A stretch of DNA of 64,000 nt from an uncultured bacterium (GTDB lineage Bacteria > Cyanobacteriota > Vampirovibrionia > Gastranaerophilales > Gastranaerophilaceae). This document shows, in pieces, positions 9,201 to 15,608 of this stretch. Position numbers and translations under genes: made by a program. The DNA lies in NCBI GenBank assembly GCA_902777855.1, contig CACYVN010000001.1:1-64000 (forward strand). The letters are read 5' to 3'. Below the pieces are notes generated by a model. The model was not told where the DNA came from. It ran no database searches and saw only the letters and a list, made by a program, of their open reading frames with translations. The number at the start of each line of letters is the position of its first letter. The stretch's first letter is position 1.

Positions 9201-10137
9201 CGCCAATAGCTCCGGCTACTCCGGCAGCTGCACCTGCGACTCCCGGAGCAATATTTTGTACCCCGTCAACCATATCATCTAACAAATCATCTCCGTTTAA
9301 ATCCTGAACTTCATTCTGAGTGATATCAGAAGACTCAAGTTCTGCCTCTGAATCCTCCGCTGTTTGCTCGGCAGAATCAGACATATTAATAAAATCATCA
9401 AAATCAACTACTTCATTTTCTGATTGATTCTTTGACTTAGAAACTTTCAATGCCATTGCAACCTTTGAAGCAAGAGTTTCAAAATTGTCATACTCAAGAA
9501 CAGAATTTCTCAAAGCACTACTCTTTGACAGGAGATTAACAAACTCATTAAATTCTTCATCAGTAACATCATGATCCGCAACAGAAACAGAAAGTTCTCT
9601 GCCTTTTAAAATCTGTGCATCACTCAAATTCCCGTCAGTTTTACCTTTGAAATTGCATATAAAATCAAACATATCAAAAGGAGAATGCAATTTTTCTGGA
9701 TCCATAAAATAATATTCCGAATTTGAACTGTTCAGATCAAGTTCTGAAGGTTCGAAATATCCTATGAAAATTATTCGCTGAAAACTTTTATCAAACTTTA
9801 AGACCGCATAAATATCAGGTACAATCCCCATTGCATAGTGAGATTTAGGTACAAATATTTCATTTTCGTTAAATACGACTCTTACATCAATATGGATATT
9901 GTCCAAAATAATATCTGCAATATCAACTTTTTCAACAATTCGCTTGATTGAGTGGATACTTGAAATTCCTTCCACATCAAGACCTAACTTACCCAAATAT
10001 GATATTACGGCCTCAGAGCCTATAACATTGAAAAATACCCTGTTTTGCACTGACACATTTATAAAATTTGAAGACATAAACTGTGCTTCAGATAAATTAT
10101 CACTTGTAATTTCTAATAATTCGGTTTCAAAACTCAT
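6265..10137 (-). CDS. Giant acidic single-pass membrane protein with DUF1822-like head
   Basis: 1290 residues. Residues 1-235 form a folded domain whose EIFVPKSHY, DIYAVLKF, IIFIGYFEPSEL and YYFMDPEKL run in the same order as in cyanobacterial DUF1822 proteins. Residues 240-1050 are extremely rich in Asp, Glu, Ser and Asn, with a Gly/Ala-rich hydrophobic patch near 300. One transmembrane helix lies at about 1062-1088 (PVVLGIGGVAFVLIIAGIIM). An Asn/Gln/Pro linker leads to a C-terminal domain of about 110 residues resembling TonB C-terminal/energy-transducer folds. First gene of the operon. The likely topology is acidic region inside and the C-terminal domain in the periplasm. Function unknown. 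Confidence 0.65.
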   Translation of the reverse strand: MSFETELLEITSDNLSEAQFMSSNFINVSVQNRVFFNVIGSEAVISYLGKLGLDVEGISSIHSIKRIVEKVDIADIILDNIHIDVRVVFNENEIFVPKSHYAMGIVPDIYAVLKFDKSFQRIIFIGYFEPSELDLNSSNSEYYFMDPEKLHSPFDMFDFICNFKGKTDGNLSDAQILKGRELSVSVADHDVTDEEFNEFVNLLSKSSALRNSVLEYDNFETLASKVAMALKVSKSKNQSENEVVDFDDFINMSDSAEQTAEDSEAELESSDITQNEVQDLNGDDLLDDMVDGVQNIAPGVAGAAAGVAGAIGAANIAGAQAVSQEAMDLAAVAGEIVSDETEELFENGIENITDSSAQKVSTSESDLADSEKEDLSSGTEEYFNDTTDSIESEISEDNTEDEASEIVDVNNSDKNNDENEIEAEIKIDTDDSSDEILQDEEIENEENVADEIISDDNEPDVFDEDLQDFPQIDLSEGSLAVEEEFENIDIPETQDGNETEIFAEDNEDVVEESSEDEIKEQETETETCSDPEPADEESQNEENAQDETAETVDSIDEETNFELKEEELDFGDFENEINIDDFDNLLTEESTETEEAKDTDNYTGGDSELNETQGIAEESVNEDTLSVNDENLSIDLSHEDDLNLEDLEDISLTEADNDEPKDLQPEQDDANFDIAQEETEEFNFEESDSPSEQVSNDEESSNAEFSDSLDIGESFDATNEELSDIFDDNSAGDFDFGDSDDLSSSEDTEDFVITEEPVENEQEQEIKIESENTLVSDDLSIENDAVNEGNDSDNEDVLPDADLEDLSVINDEQSDSGLSSNSEALEDFSETNNSNTFDLDNNSWDGEFSVPSESDIDGGDDDLIFAKDKTDSSELINAESESVLDDIAVADTGMELPVFVPPENDSQDINSENTHDFEELPTEHVEQQPDAGDYELVNFSDLTDSPTAAPYNAEVSFADIEDFANFETIAPVDDNSEIDYFSDSYEMDDLLNANAVKENSFVISDKNHTPGEIFIDINKDPSRVDISDTNEHLEELYSNNNNIISEESVLNSSAGTSNEKGKLIPVVLGIGGVAFVLIIAGIIMLSVSKFMNPSNNEAEPLVADNTLQNNNNLGDDVPNMNPDNNSGVVMNNNQTQGSVPQQSAQNNNLQGVNSGQVNPVPSQGSVTPASKPIPATSFLSVRKLSWEVPDYISTDISFKQYFQSAGKSLKAALSSDLLLATDYTYSDQIRVSILYGNDGSFQRAKILLSSGSAQVDNIVLQSVNQTLKVLKAPNSLGNDQSTTVILKIYL

Positions 10138-10305
10138 GCTTTCTCTCCCCCTCTACATACATAGATGACACTTATAAAAAAAATATTCCAAATATTTTGT
10201 AAATTTTTGTAAAGATATTAGTAAAAGATTAAATATTTTGTCAAAATTGACTTGTTAATTGTTTTTATATTTCTGTGAAGTAAATGTGTTTAAGGAGGTT
10301 TTCTC

Positions 10306-10722
10306 ATGTCTTTATCTGTAGGTCCCGTATCAAATTTAAGCTTTCGTGCCCAAGAAGCTACACCTCAAAATGTAGAAGATATATTAAGCCGCCCCGGTGC
10401 TTTTGCAAAGCCTGAGGTCCCGGTAACTCAACCGGTAAAGAAAAATAATCATACATTTTTAAAAGTATTGGCAGGAACATTAATTGCCGCTGGTATAATT
10501 GCAGGCGGATTGCACTACTTACCTAAAAAATTTCCTGATGTATTTAAAATAACTGAAAATATAGGTCAGATTAAAGATTTTATGCCAAAACTTAAAGCCT
10601 ATGTTACAACAGGAATAGCAAAAGGCGGAGAATATGTTGATGCCGGTGCCGGCGCAATTGCCGAATATGCAACAAAAGGATGGGAAGCCTTAAAAGGTCT
10701 TTTTAAAAGCAAAAATGCATAA
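10306..10722 (+). CDS. Small single-pass membrane protein, unknown function
   Basis: 138 residues with an excellent ribosome site (aaggagg, 8 bases before ATG). The N-terminus is short and polar with the motif SNLSFRAQE (residues 9-17). One hydrophobic helix lies at about 50-68 (FLKVLAGTLIAAGIIAGGLHY) and an amphipathic Gly/Ala-rich tail follows. I recognise no family. The N-terminal SFR motif resembles the ISFG of the small protein at 13379. It is divergent from the acidic-protein operon, and a clear terminator follows, so it is monocistronic. Confidence 0.6.
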   Translation: MSLSVGPVSNLSFRAQEATPQNVEDILSRPGAFAKPEVPVTQPVKKNNHTFLKVLAGTLIAAGIIAGGLHYLPKKFPDVFKITENIGQIKDFMPKLKAYVTTGIAKGGEYVDAGAGAIAEYATKGWEALKGLFKSKNA

Positions 10723-10736
10723 CAAAATAAAGATAT

Positions 10737-10768
10737 AATAAAAGACTCCTAAACAGGAGCCTTTTATT
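10737..10768 (+). terminator. Rho-independent terminator
   Basis: 14-base arms aataaaagactcct and aggagccttttatt (one internal mismatch) around the loop aaac, with the T-rich 3' arm merging into cttttatt. It lies 15 bases after the stop of the 138-residue membrane protein. Confidence 0.85.
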
Positions 10769-10860
10769 ATTGGAGATTAAGCATATTGTATGATATAATA
10801 TAAATATACTTTATTTGAAACGTTTATAATCACTTATAAGGTTCTGATAGAAAGGACTTT

Positions 10861-12648
10861 ATGAGTTATACGGTACCCTATTCATTTGTACCTGGGACAA
10901 AAGCCCGGGCTCAGGAAGTAAATGCAAACTTTGCAGCAATAAATGATTCTTTTGAACTGATTGACGAAAATAAAGTTAATCTTGACTTATCCAACATTAC
11001 TTCCGCAGGGTTGGACGTTATTAAAAATAATTCATCCGTAAGAAATATCGGAGAACTTATTTTTTCCCCGATTCCGCTTACGGATTGCAATTTACATCTC
11101 CTTGACGGGAGCTTAATTCCGGGGAACGGGATATATCACGATTTTGTCAATTATATAAAAAACATATATAATACAAATTCGAGATATAATTCTGATGTTT
11201 TTGCAGTAACCGGAAATCCGATAATTAGTAATGACGGAGTTGCGAGCGATTTCAGTTTAAGCAATTATTTAACAATATCTCCAAATATTGACTTATCGGA
11301 TTTTTCTATTACTTGGGTATTTGACCTGAATGCATTACCGAATACGGGAGACAATCTGACAATTGCGCAATTTACAGGTTCAGGTTCAGAATACAGAAAC
11401 AGGCTCACATATTATCGCGACAGTCTGAGTATTGGATTTTCTTTACTGTTACAGGACGGAACAAGTACATCAACCGCTTTGGTTGTTCCGGTATCAGGGC
11501 TTGGAAAATACGAAGCAAACCTTAGTTTTAACGGCTCAAAATACATATTTACTCTTATTGCTCCGGACAATTCCGCTCAAACAACAGAATTTAACAGCAA
11601 TTCACAATTAGATGTGACATCAACAAATCTGTACTTAGGGAGGGGAATTGCAAGTCAAGGTTATTTTAGTAACGGCTCTATTGACCTTAAAGAACTTTTG
11701 ATAAAGAAAGGGCAGGTAACAATATTCAGCGGTAAGAATATCTGCAATTACTTTACTAACGAAAATACCTGGCAAAGTACAGTCTCCGCATACGGAGAAT
11801 GTGGCAAATTCGTATACAATTCAAGCGCAAATTCGGTAAGACTTCCTAAAATAAACGGTCTGATAGAATTCAGCACAAATATTACAGAAACCGGAAATAT
11901 AACGGAAGCAGGTCTGCCTAATATTACCGGATGGCAAAATTCTGTCAGACGAGACGGAGATACAAATTCTTCCGGAGCATTACGTTCTTATTGGACAAGA
12001 ACTGGTGTTTCAAGCGGTACAGGGGGCGGGCAGGCTGCAAATATTGAATTCAACGCAAGCTGGTCTGACGAAATTTACGGCAAGTCAAATACAGTTCAAC
12101 CGCAAACGGTAAAATATCTTATTTATATTGTAGTTTCAAGCACGCCTAAAACTAATATACAAATAGATATAGATAATATTGTAAGCGATTTAAACGGAAA
12201 ACTTAATGCTGATTTTACAAATATTCAGGGTTCAAATATTAAAAACTTTGATGGGCAGTGGGTATATTCAAATACCGAAATTCTGTCAAATGTAACAGCA
12301 AGCGGAGCAACAGGTTATCAATACGATTTAGGCTCATACTTACCGCATGACGGAAACAAATATGAAGTTATTTTTTCGTTATGGGGACAGACCGGTTCTT
12401 CATCAGGAAACGGTTTCTACGTTTGGGCAGGTACGGATATAATCGGTCCCGGTACGAGCAGTGATAACGGAAAAATTCAGGTAGCAAGAACAAGAACAGT
12501 AAGTTCAATGTCACAATATGGCGGAGGTAGTTTTACGCTTCCGGTAGGAACCGGGAGGAAATTATATCTTTACTTTACGAATTCGGATTCAACAAGCGGA
12601 ATTTATCTGAAAGCACTGTGTTACAGACGTATAGGAACAAACAGTTAA
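10861..12648 (+). CDS. Phage-type tail fibre with LamG-like domain
   Basis: 595 residues. The N-terminus VPGTKARAQEVNANFAAI is the standard start of phage tail fibres and collar proteins. Residues 115-290 look like a concanavalin/LamG beta-sandwich (IDLSDFSITWVF ... LYLGRGI). About 320-435 resembles a tail-collar region ending IYGKSNTVQPQTVKYLIYIVV, a common tail-fibre tip sequence. The last 110 residues (YDLGSYLPHDG ... YRRIGTNS) form a beta-rich receptor-binding-like end. It is followed by its presumed assembly partner 9 bases downstream. No head, baseplate or lysis genes are near, so this is either a prophage remnant or a domesticated module. Confidence 0.8.
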   Translation: MSYTVPYSFVPGTKARAQEVNANFAAINDSFELIDENKVNLDLSNITSAGLDVIKNNSSVRNIGELIFSPIPLTDCNLHLLDGSLIPGNGIYHDFVNYIKNIYNTNSRYNSDVFAVTGNPIISNDGVASDFSLSNYLTISPNIDLSDFSITWVFDLNALPNTGDNLTIAQFTGSGSEYRNRLTYYRDSLSIGFSLLLQDGTSTSTALVVPVSGLGKYEANLSFNGSKYIFTLIAPDNSAQTTEFNSNSQLDVTSTNLYLGRGIASQGYFSNGSIDLKELLIKKGQVTIFSGKNICNYFTNENTWQSTVSAYGECGKFVYNSSANSVRLPKINGLIEFSTNITETGNITEAGLPNITGWQNSVRRDGDTNSSGALRSYWTRTGVSSGTGGGQAANIEFNASWSDEIYGKSNTVQPQTVKYLIYIVVSSTPKTNIQIDIDNIVSDLNGKLNADFTNIQGSNIKNFDGQWVYSNTEILSNVTASGATGYQYDLGSYLPHDGNKYEVIFSLWGQTGSSSGNGFYVWAGTDIIGPGTSSDNGKIQVARTRTVSSMSQYGGGSFTLPVGTGRKLYLYFTNSDSTSGIYLKALCYRRIGTNS

Positions 12649-12657
12649 GGAGGCATT

Positions 12658-13170
12658 ATGTATTATACATTTATTCAAGATGACAAAATAATCGGATGCG
12701 GGCAATGCGAATGTTTAAATGAAGAAATTGGAAATATAGAAATTTCAGAAGAAATTTACAATAATATCGACAGATACATTTATTCTGACGGCGAAATTAT
12801 ACTTGATCCCGATTATGAAGAAAAACAAATCCAAAAAGAAAAAGCACGTATAAATTCATTATCAATGACACGCTCTGACTTTTTCGACGGAACAATAAAG
12901 GCATTCGGGGCAGATTCCGATGAACTTCTGATTGTAATTGAAAATATGCTTGATTTTTTAGAAATCGAACCGATTGAAAAGAAAGTCGCAATAAATAATT
13001 ACAGAAATGCGCTGAATTTTTATCGCAAGCACGCATTATTCACACTTTTAAGCAGTGTTCCGATAAAAATTCGTGATAATTTTACAGTTACAATAACAGA
13101 AGACCAATGGGATAATTTCTTTGACCAAACTGACAAGAAAAATCCTGAAGCTTATAAAGAACTTTTATAG
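12658..13170 (+). CDS. Tail-fibre assembly/chaperone-like protein
   Basis: 170 residues, ribosome site aaggagg 5 bases before ATG. The first 60 residues are a small beta domain (YYTFIQDDKIIGCGQCE, YIYSDGEIILDPDYEEKQ), typical of proteins encoded directly after tail fibres. The rest is helical (SMTRSDFFDGTIKAF, DNFFDQTDKKNPE). Family and position suggest it helps fold or attach the fibre encoded just upstream. A strong terminator follows, closing a two-gene unit. The exact Pfam family is not certain from reading alone. Confidence 0.6.
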   Translation: MYYTFIQDDKIIGCGQCECLNEEIGNIEISEEIYNNIDRYIYSDGEIILDPDYEEKQIQKEKARINSLSMTRSDFFDGTIKAFGADSDELLIVIENMLDFLEIEPIEKKVAINNYRNALNFYRKHALFTLLSSVPIKIRDNFTVTITEDQWDNFFDQTDKKNPEAYKELL

Positions 13171-13185
13171 AGAGTTACATGAATT

Positions 13186-13214
13186 GACCATCTGAAAAAC
13201 AGATGGTCTTTTTT
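13186..13214 (+). terminator. Rho-independent terminator of tail-fibre unit
   Basis: Perfect 9-bp stem gaccatctg / cagatggtc with an aaaaa loop, followed by a run of seven to eight T residues. It begins 16 bases after the assembly-protein stop. Confidence 0.92.
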
Positions 13215-13313
13215 TACAAATCTTAATATACAAATAAGTGTTTAATATACGCTTGTACTGAGGATTTACAAAGATAAATAAAGGTAAATAATTTGAATAT
13301 TTCTTCAAAGCGT

Positions 13314-13342
13314 TTGACAAAAAATAAAAAAAATAATATTAT
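13314..13342 (+). promoter_or_regulatory. Sigma-70 promoter for the 58-codon gene
   Basis: A consensus -35 ttgaca (13314-13319), 17-base spacer and -10 tattat (13337-13342) put the transcript start near 13349, about 30 bases before the ATG at 13379. A small palindrome (tactacataagtagta) covers the predicted start region. Confidence 0.7.
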
Positions 13343-13378
13343 TACTACATAAGTAGTAGGAATTTGAAAGAGTAATTT

Positions 13379-13555
13379 ATGAGAGTAGGAAATATTAATA
13401 ACAGTATAAGTTTCGGTAAAGGTATGACAATGGCAATACCGACTGACATCGGTAAAATGATAAAGACAGCGAACTCAGCAGCTTGTGTACCGGTATTTGG
13501 AATAAAACCAATTGCTATTCCTGTCTCAGATACATTTGTACATGTATTAAAATAG
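13379..13555 (+). CDS. 58-residue small protein with N-terminal ISFG motif
   Basis: Open frame of 58 codons beginning MRVGNINNSISFGKG and ending VSDTFVHVLK. Support comes from a consensus promoter 37 bases upstream, a purine-rich aaagag ribosome site and a terminator 42 bases after the stop, so it is a complete transcription unit. There is no signal peptide or clear transmembrane helix. The product is not recognised. Its N-terminal NSISFGK resembles SNLSFRA in the 138-residue protein at 10306. Confidence 0.55.
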   Translation: MRVGNINNSISFGKGMTMAIPTDIGKMIKTANSAACVPVFGIKPIAIPVSDTFVHVLK

Positions 13556-13596
13556 AGATTCATATATAATATCCTTCTTATAACTACTATATGCAC

Positions 13597-13622
13597 AAGG
13601 CCTCTTCCCAATTTGAGGTCTT
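13597..13622 (+). terminator. Rho-independent terminator
   Basis: 8-bp stem aaggcctc / gaggtctt with one G-T pair and a 10-base loop, followed by a T-rich tail (ttattttg). It closes the 58-codon gene and lies just before the tRNA promoter. Confidence 0.75.
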
Positions 13623-13638
13623 TTATTTTGGATAATTC

Positions 13639-13667
13639 TTGATTTTAGAAAGTTATTGTGCTAATAT
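13639..13667 (+). promoter_or_regulatory. Promoter of tRNA-Gly
   Basis: -35 ttgatt (13639-13644), 17-base spacer and -10 taatat (13662-13667) lie 12 bases upstream of the mature 5' end of the tRNA. Confidence 0.7.
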
Positions 13668-13679
13668 GGGGGAGCAGAT

Positions 13680-13751
13680 GCGGAAGTAACTCAGTGGTAG
13701 AGTTCCTGCCTTCCAAGCAGGCTGTCGCGAGTTCGAGTCTCGTCTTCCGCT
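13680..13751 (+). tRNA. tRNA-Gly (anticodon UCC)
   Basis: 72 nt. The acceptor stem gcggaag pairs with cttccgc and the discriminator is U. The anticodon stem cctgc/gcagg holds the loop cttccaa (anticodon TCC), and the T loop is gttcgagtc. CCA is not encoded. It has its own promoter and terminator. tRNA genes are common phage integration sites, and a tail-fibre remnant lies 500 bases upstream, but no second copy of the tRNA 3' end was seen in the window. Confidence 0.97.
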
Positions 13752-13789
13752 AATTAAAACAGATGGACTTTTGTTCATCTGTTTTAATT
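13752..13789 (+). terminator. Terminator of tRNA-Gly
   Basis: Perfect 14-bp stem aattaaaacagatg / catctgttttaatt with a 10-base loop, starting directly after the tRNA. The T-rich 3' arm gives a terminator-like end. Confidence 0.8.
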
Positions 13790-13825
13790 TGTTGAATGAC
13801 AGAGGGAAGAACTCTTTTTGAGTTA

Positions 13826-14327
13826 CCTTTTAACAGGACATTTGGTCGGAAGGGTTTTATGTCATTGCGAGGGCGAATGCCCGAAGCAATCCAGCTTTTG
13901 TCGATTTTGCAAGGTCGGAAATTGCATGATTAAAAAAGTCCGATATGTCCGTTTTTGGTAACAAAAATGTCCTCGAATTTGCACTTTTTGTCCAAATATT
14001 TACACTCAAAAGTAGGGTTGACTTTAGTCAACCTATTCAAGATATTTGGTAAACTGAAGTCTACCCTAACAACTCTACCTTTTTACAGGACATTTGGTCG
14101 GAAGGGTTTTATGTCATTGCGAGGACGAATGCCCGAAGCAATCCAGCTTTTGTCGATTTTGCAAGGTCGGAAATTGGTTAAGTACAAAAGTACGAAATGT
14201 CCGATTTCGGTAACAAAAATATCCGCTTATTTGCACTTTTTGTCCTAATAATTGCACTCAAAAGTAGGGTTGACTTTAGTCAACCAAAATATGTCGGTAG
14301 ACTGAAGTCTACCCTACCAACTCTTTG
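13826..14327. repeat. Two head-to-tail copies of a 250-bp intergenic repeat
   Basis: Copy A (13826-14077) and copy B (14078-14327) share most of their sequence: ccttttWacaggacatttgg, a gtcattgcgagg...gaagcaat hairpin, a variable centre, gcactttttgtcc, and a pair of palindromes at the end. The 5' hairpin resembles the gtcattgcgagg-type intergenic repeats found in many bacteria. No convincing protein is encoded; a 97-codon frame across it is repeat-derived. This explains the gene-free stretch 13790-14338. It may be a MITE- or REP-like element. Confidence 0.85.
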
Positions 14328-14338
14328 AATTTGCATTT

Positions 14339-14725
14339 TTATTTACTTTCTGTAATTTCTTTTGCGTTGTATTTATCCAATAATTTTTTATCAAATTTAT
14401 TTAAAACTAATGTTGCTCCGGCTAAATATGCAAAACCAAATGCACATGCTGCCGCTATACCCGCTCCGAATTTTGCTAATTTAGAAGGTGCTTTTGAAAT
14501 TTTAGATACTAATTTACTTCCGCCAATTGCAGAAAAGCCACATACTAAAATCAAACTTCCTGATGTAATTGCTTGATTTATTGCGTGAGCTTTAGGGTAT
14601 TTTGATACAAATTCATCTTTTTTATCATTTGGCACAATGAAAGTTCTATTTTGCTGATTATTATAATTAACAGAATACTTTGTATTATTCCCCTGTACTT
14701 CAATTTGTTGTATTTTTATTGACAT
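14339..14725 (-). CDS. Small two-helix membrane protein, unknown
   Basis: 128 residues. The N-terminal 45 residues are soluble and beta-like (MSIKIQQIEVQ, RTFIVPNDKKDEF). Two hydrophobic segments follow, at about 52-70 (AITSGSLILVCGFSAIGG) and 85-108 (FGAGIAAACAFGFAYLAGA), with a charged tail. No family is recognised. It resembles other short membrane proteins of this window in layout. The upstream sequence shares a promoter-like block with the next gene to the right. Its stop lies just beyond repeat copy B. Confidence 0.55.
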   Translation of the reverse strand: MSIKIQQIEVQGNNTKYSVNYNNQQNRTFIVPNDKKDEFVSKYPKAHAINQAITSGSLILVCGFSAIGGSKLVSKISKAPSKLAKFGAGIAAACAFGFAYLAGATLVLNKFDKKLLDKYNAKEITESK

Positions 14726-14752
14726 TTTACCCTCTTTACTTTCGCATGCTAT

Positions 14753-14788
14753 ATCATATTATAAAACCCGTAAAAATAAAATTTGCTA
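14753..14788 (-). promoter_or_regulatory. Promoter-like block, first copy
   Basis: On the minus strand this reads tagcaaattttatttttacgg then gttttataatatg, containing the -10-like tataat. A near-identical block lies at 15537-15572 upstream of the neighbouring gene, so the two genes seem to have duplicated promoter regions. The -35 element is unclear. Confidence 0.4.
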
Positions 14789-14808
14789 TCTGCCATATAA
14801 CTTGCTGA

Positions 14809-15513
14809 CTACTTGCAAATCAAATTTGATTCATACCTGACACCTGATTCATGCCCGAGTTTTTTAAAAGTTTCAGCTACTCGTCTTGCTAAAGACGGTG
14901 CACATTTTTTATTAAACATTTTAATCCATTCTTCTGATGGGACATCATTATTAGTATTTTTAATACCTATTAGTCTTTTTGCAAAATTCTTTATAGCTAA
15001 CGGCATTAATTTAAATTTTACTTCAAGTGCTGATAAAAGTTCGACTTTTTCCAGTTCTTTATATGTTCTTACACATTTTATTTGAGTAGATTTATGTGTC
15101 ATATTTTCTCTTGGCAATCTTACGATTCTTGAATATCTCCCACTTGGGCATAATGCAATTTCTTCCTTACCGTTCCTAAACATCATACTTGCGTAATCCA
15201 CAGGTGATATTGGACCTTCAAGCAAGTGTCCATGCATATCTGAACATTCGTTTGGTAATTTTTGGGGAAATTTAACACCTTGAAAATCCCCATGAGCAAC
15301 GGCTAATATTCTATTGTTTTTCCATGCAACACCGACTTCATGAGGTTCTTTTGCATAAAAACCTTTTTTAACCATATTTTTTGCGTATTCTAATACTGCA
15401 TCTCTTGACGCAAATTGAATAGTACCGTCTTTTAAAACATACCCCAATTTTGCAGGATTTATTTTCCTAAGTTGTTCTGCGGTTAAAGGTTTTTGCATAA
15501 GAAGATTAATCAT
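14809..15513 (-). CDS. Hypothetical protein with JAMM/JAB-like HxH...SxxD motif
   Basis: About 234 residues from the ATG at 15513, preferred because ggag lies 9 bases before it; the longer frame from 15528 has no ribosome site. In the longer numbering, HGHLLEGPISPVD (residues 99-111) resembles the JAB/JAMM metalloprotease signature HxH-x7-SxxD, but with six residues between His and Ser. A glutamate upstream (KEPHEVGVAW) could be the usual acid. The family call is tentative. It may be a deubiquitinase-like peptidase or simply a hypothetical protein. It is flanked by related promoter blocks and lies in an accessory stretch. Confidence 0.5.
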   Translation of the reverse strand: MINLLMQKPLTAEQLRKINPAKLGYVLKDGTIQFASRDAVLEYAKNMVKKGFYAKEPHEVGVAWKNNRILAVAHGDFQGVKFPQKLPNECSDMHGHLLEGPISPVDYASMMFRNGKEEIALCPSGRYSRIVRLPRENMTHKSTQIKCVRTYKELEKVELLSALEVKFKLMPLAIKNFAKRLIGIKNTNNDVPSEEWIKMFNKKCAPSLARRVAETFKKLGHESGVRYESNLICK

Positions 15514-15536
15514 TATATATGACTCCATACATTTAC

Positions 15537-15572
15537 TTATAATAAAACCCGTAATAATAAAATTTGCTAAGG
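15537..15572 (-). promoter_or_regulatory. Promoter-like block, second copy
   Basis: The minus strand reads tagcaaattttattattacgg then gttttattata, nearly the same as the block at 14753-14788. It lies directly upstream of the JAMM-like gene and back-to-back with the toxin-antitoxin promoter. Confidence 0.4.
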
Positions 15573-15573
15573 G

Positions 15574-15603
15574 TTGACATATTGTGGTCTTTAGACTACA
15601 ATA
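15574..15603 (+). promoter_or_regulatory. Toxin-antitoxin promoter with palindromic operator
   Basis: Consensus -35 ttgaca (15574-15579), a 17-base spacer and -10 tacaat (15597-15602). An inverted repeat, tattgtggtc / gactacaata (15580-15589 and 15594-15603, 9 of 10 matched), fills the spacer and covers the -10, as expected for an autorepressing antitoxin. The predicted start of transcription coincides with the toxin ATG at 15609. Confidence 0.8.
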
Positions 15604-15608
15604 TTAAT

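Noticed and set aside
13680-13751. tRNA attachment-site duplication marking a prophage
   Set aside because: No second copy of the tRNA 3' end (gttcgagtctcgtcttccgc) was seen in the window, so integration here is not supported.
13955-14248. 97-codon reading frame in the 250-bp repeats
   Set aside because: It is assembled from the repeat itself and crosses the copy A / copy B border. No ribosome site.
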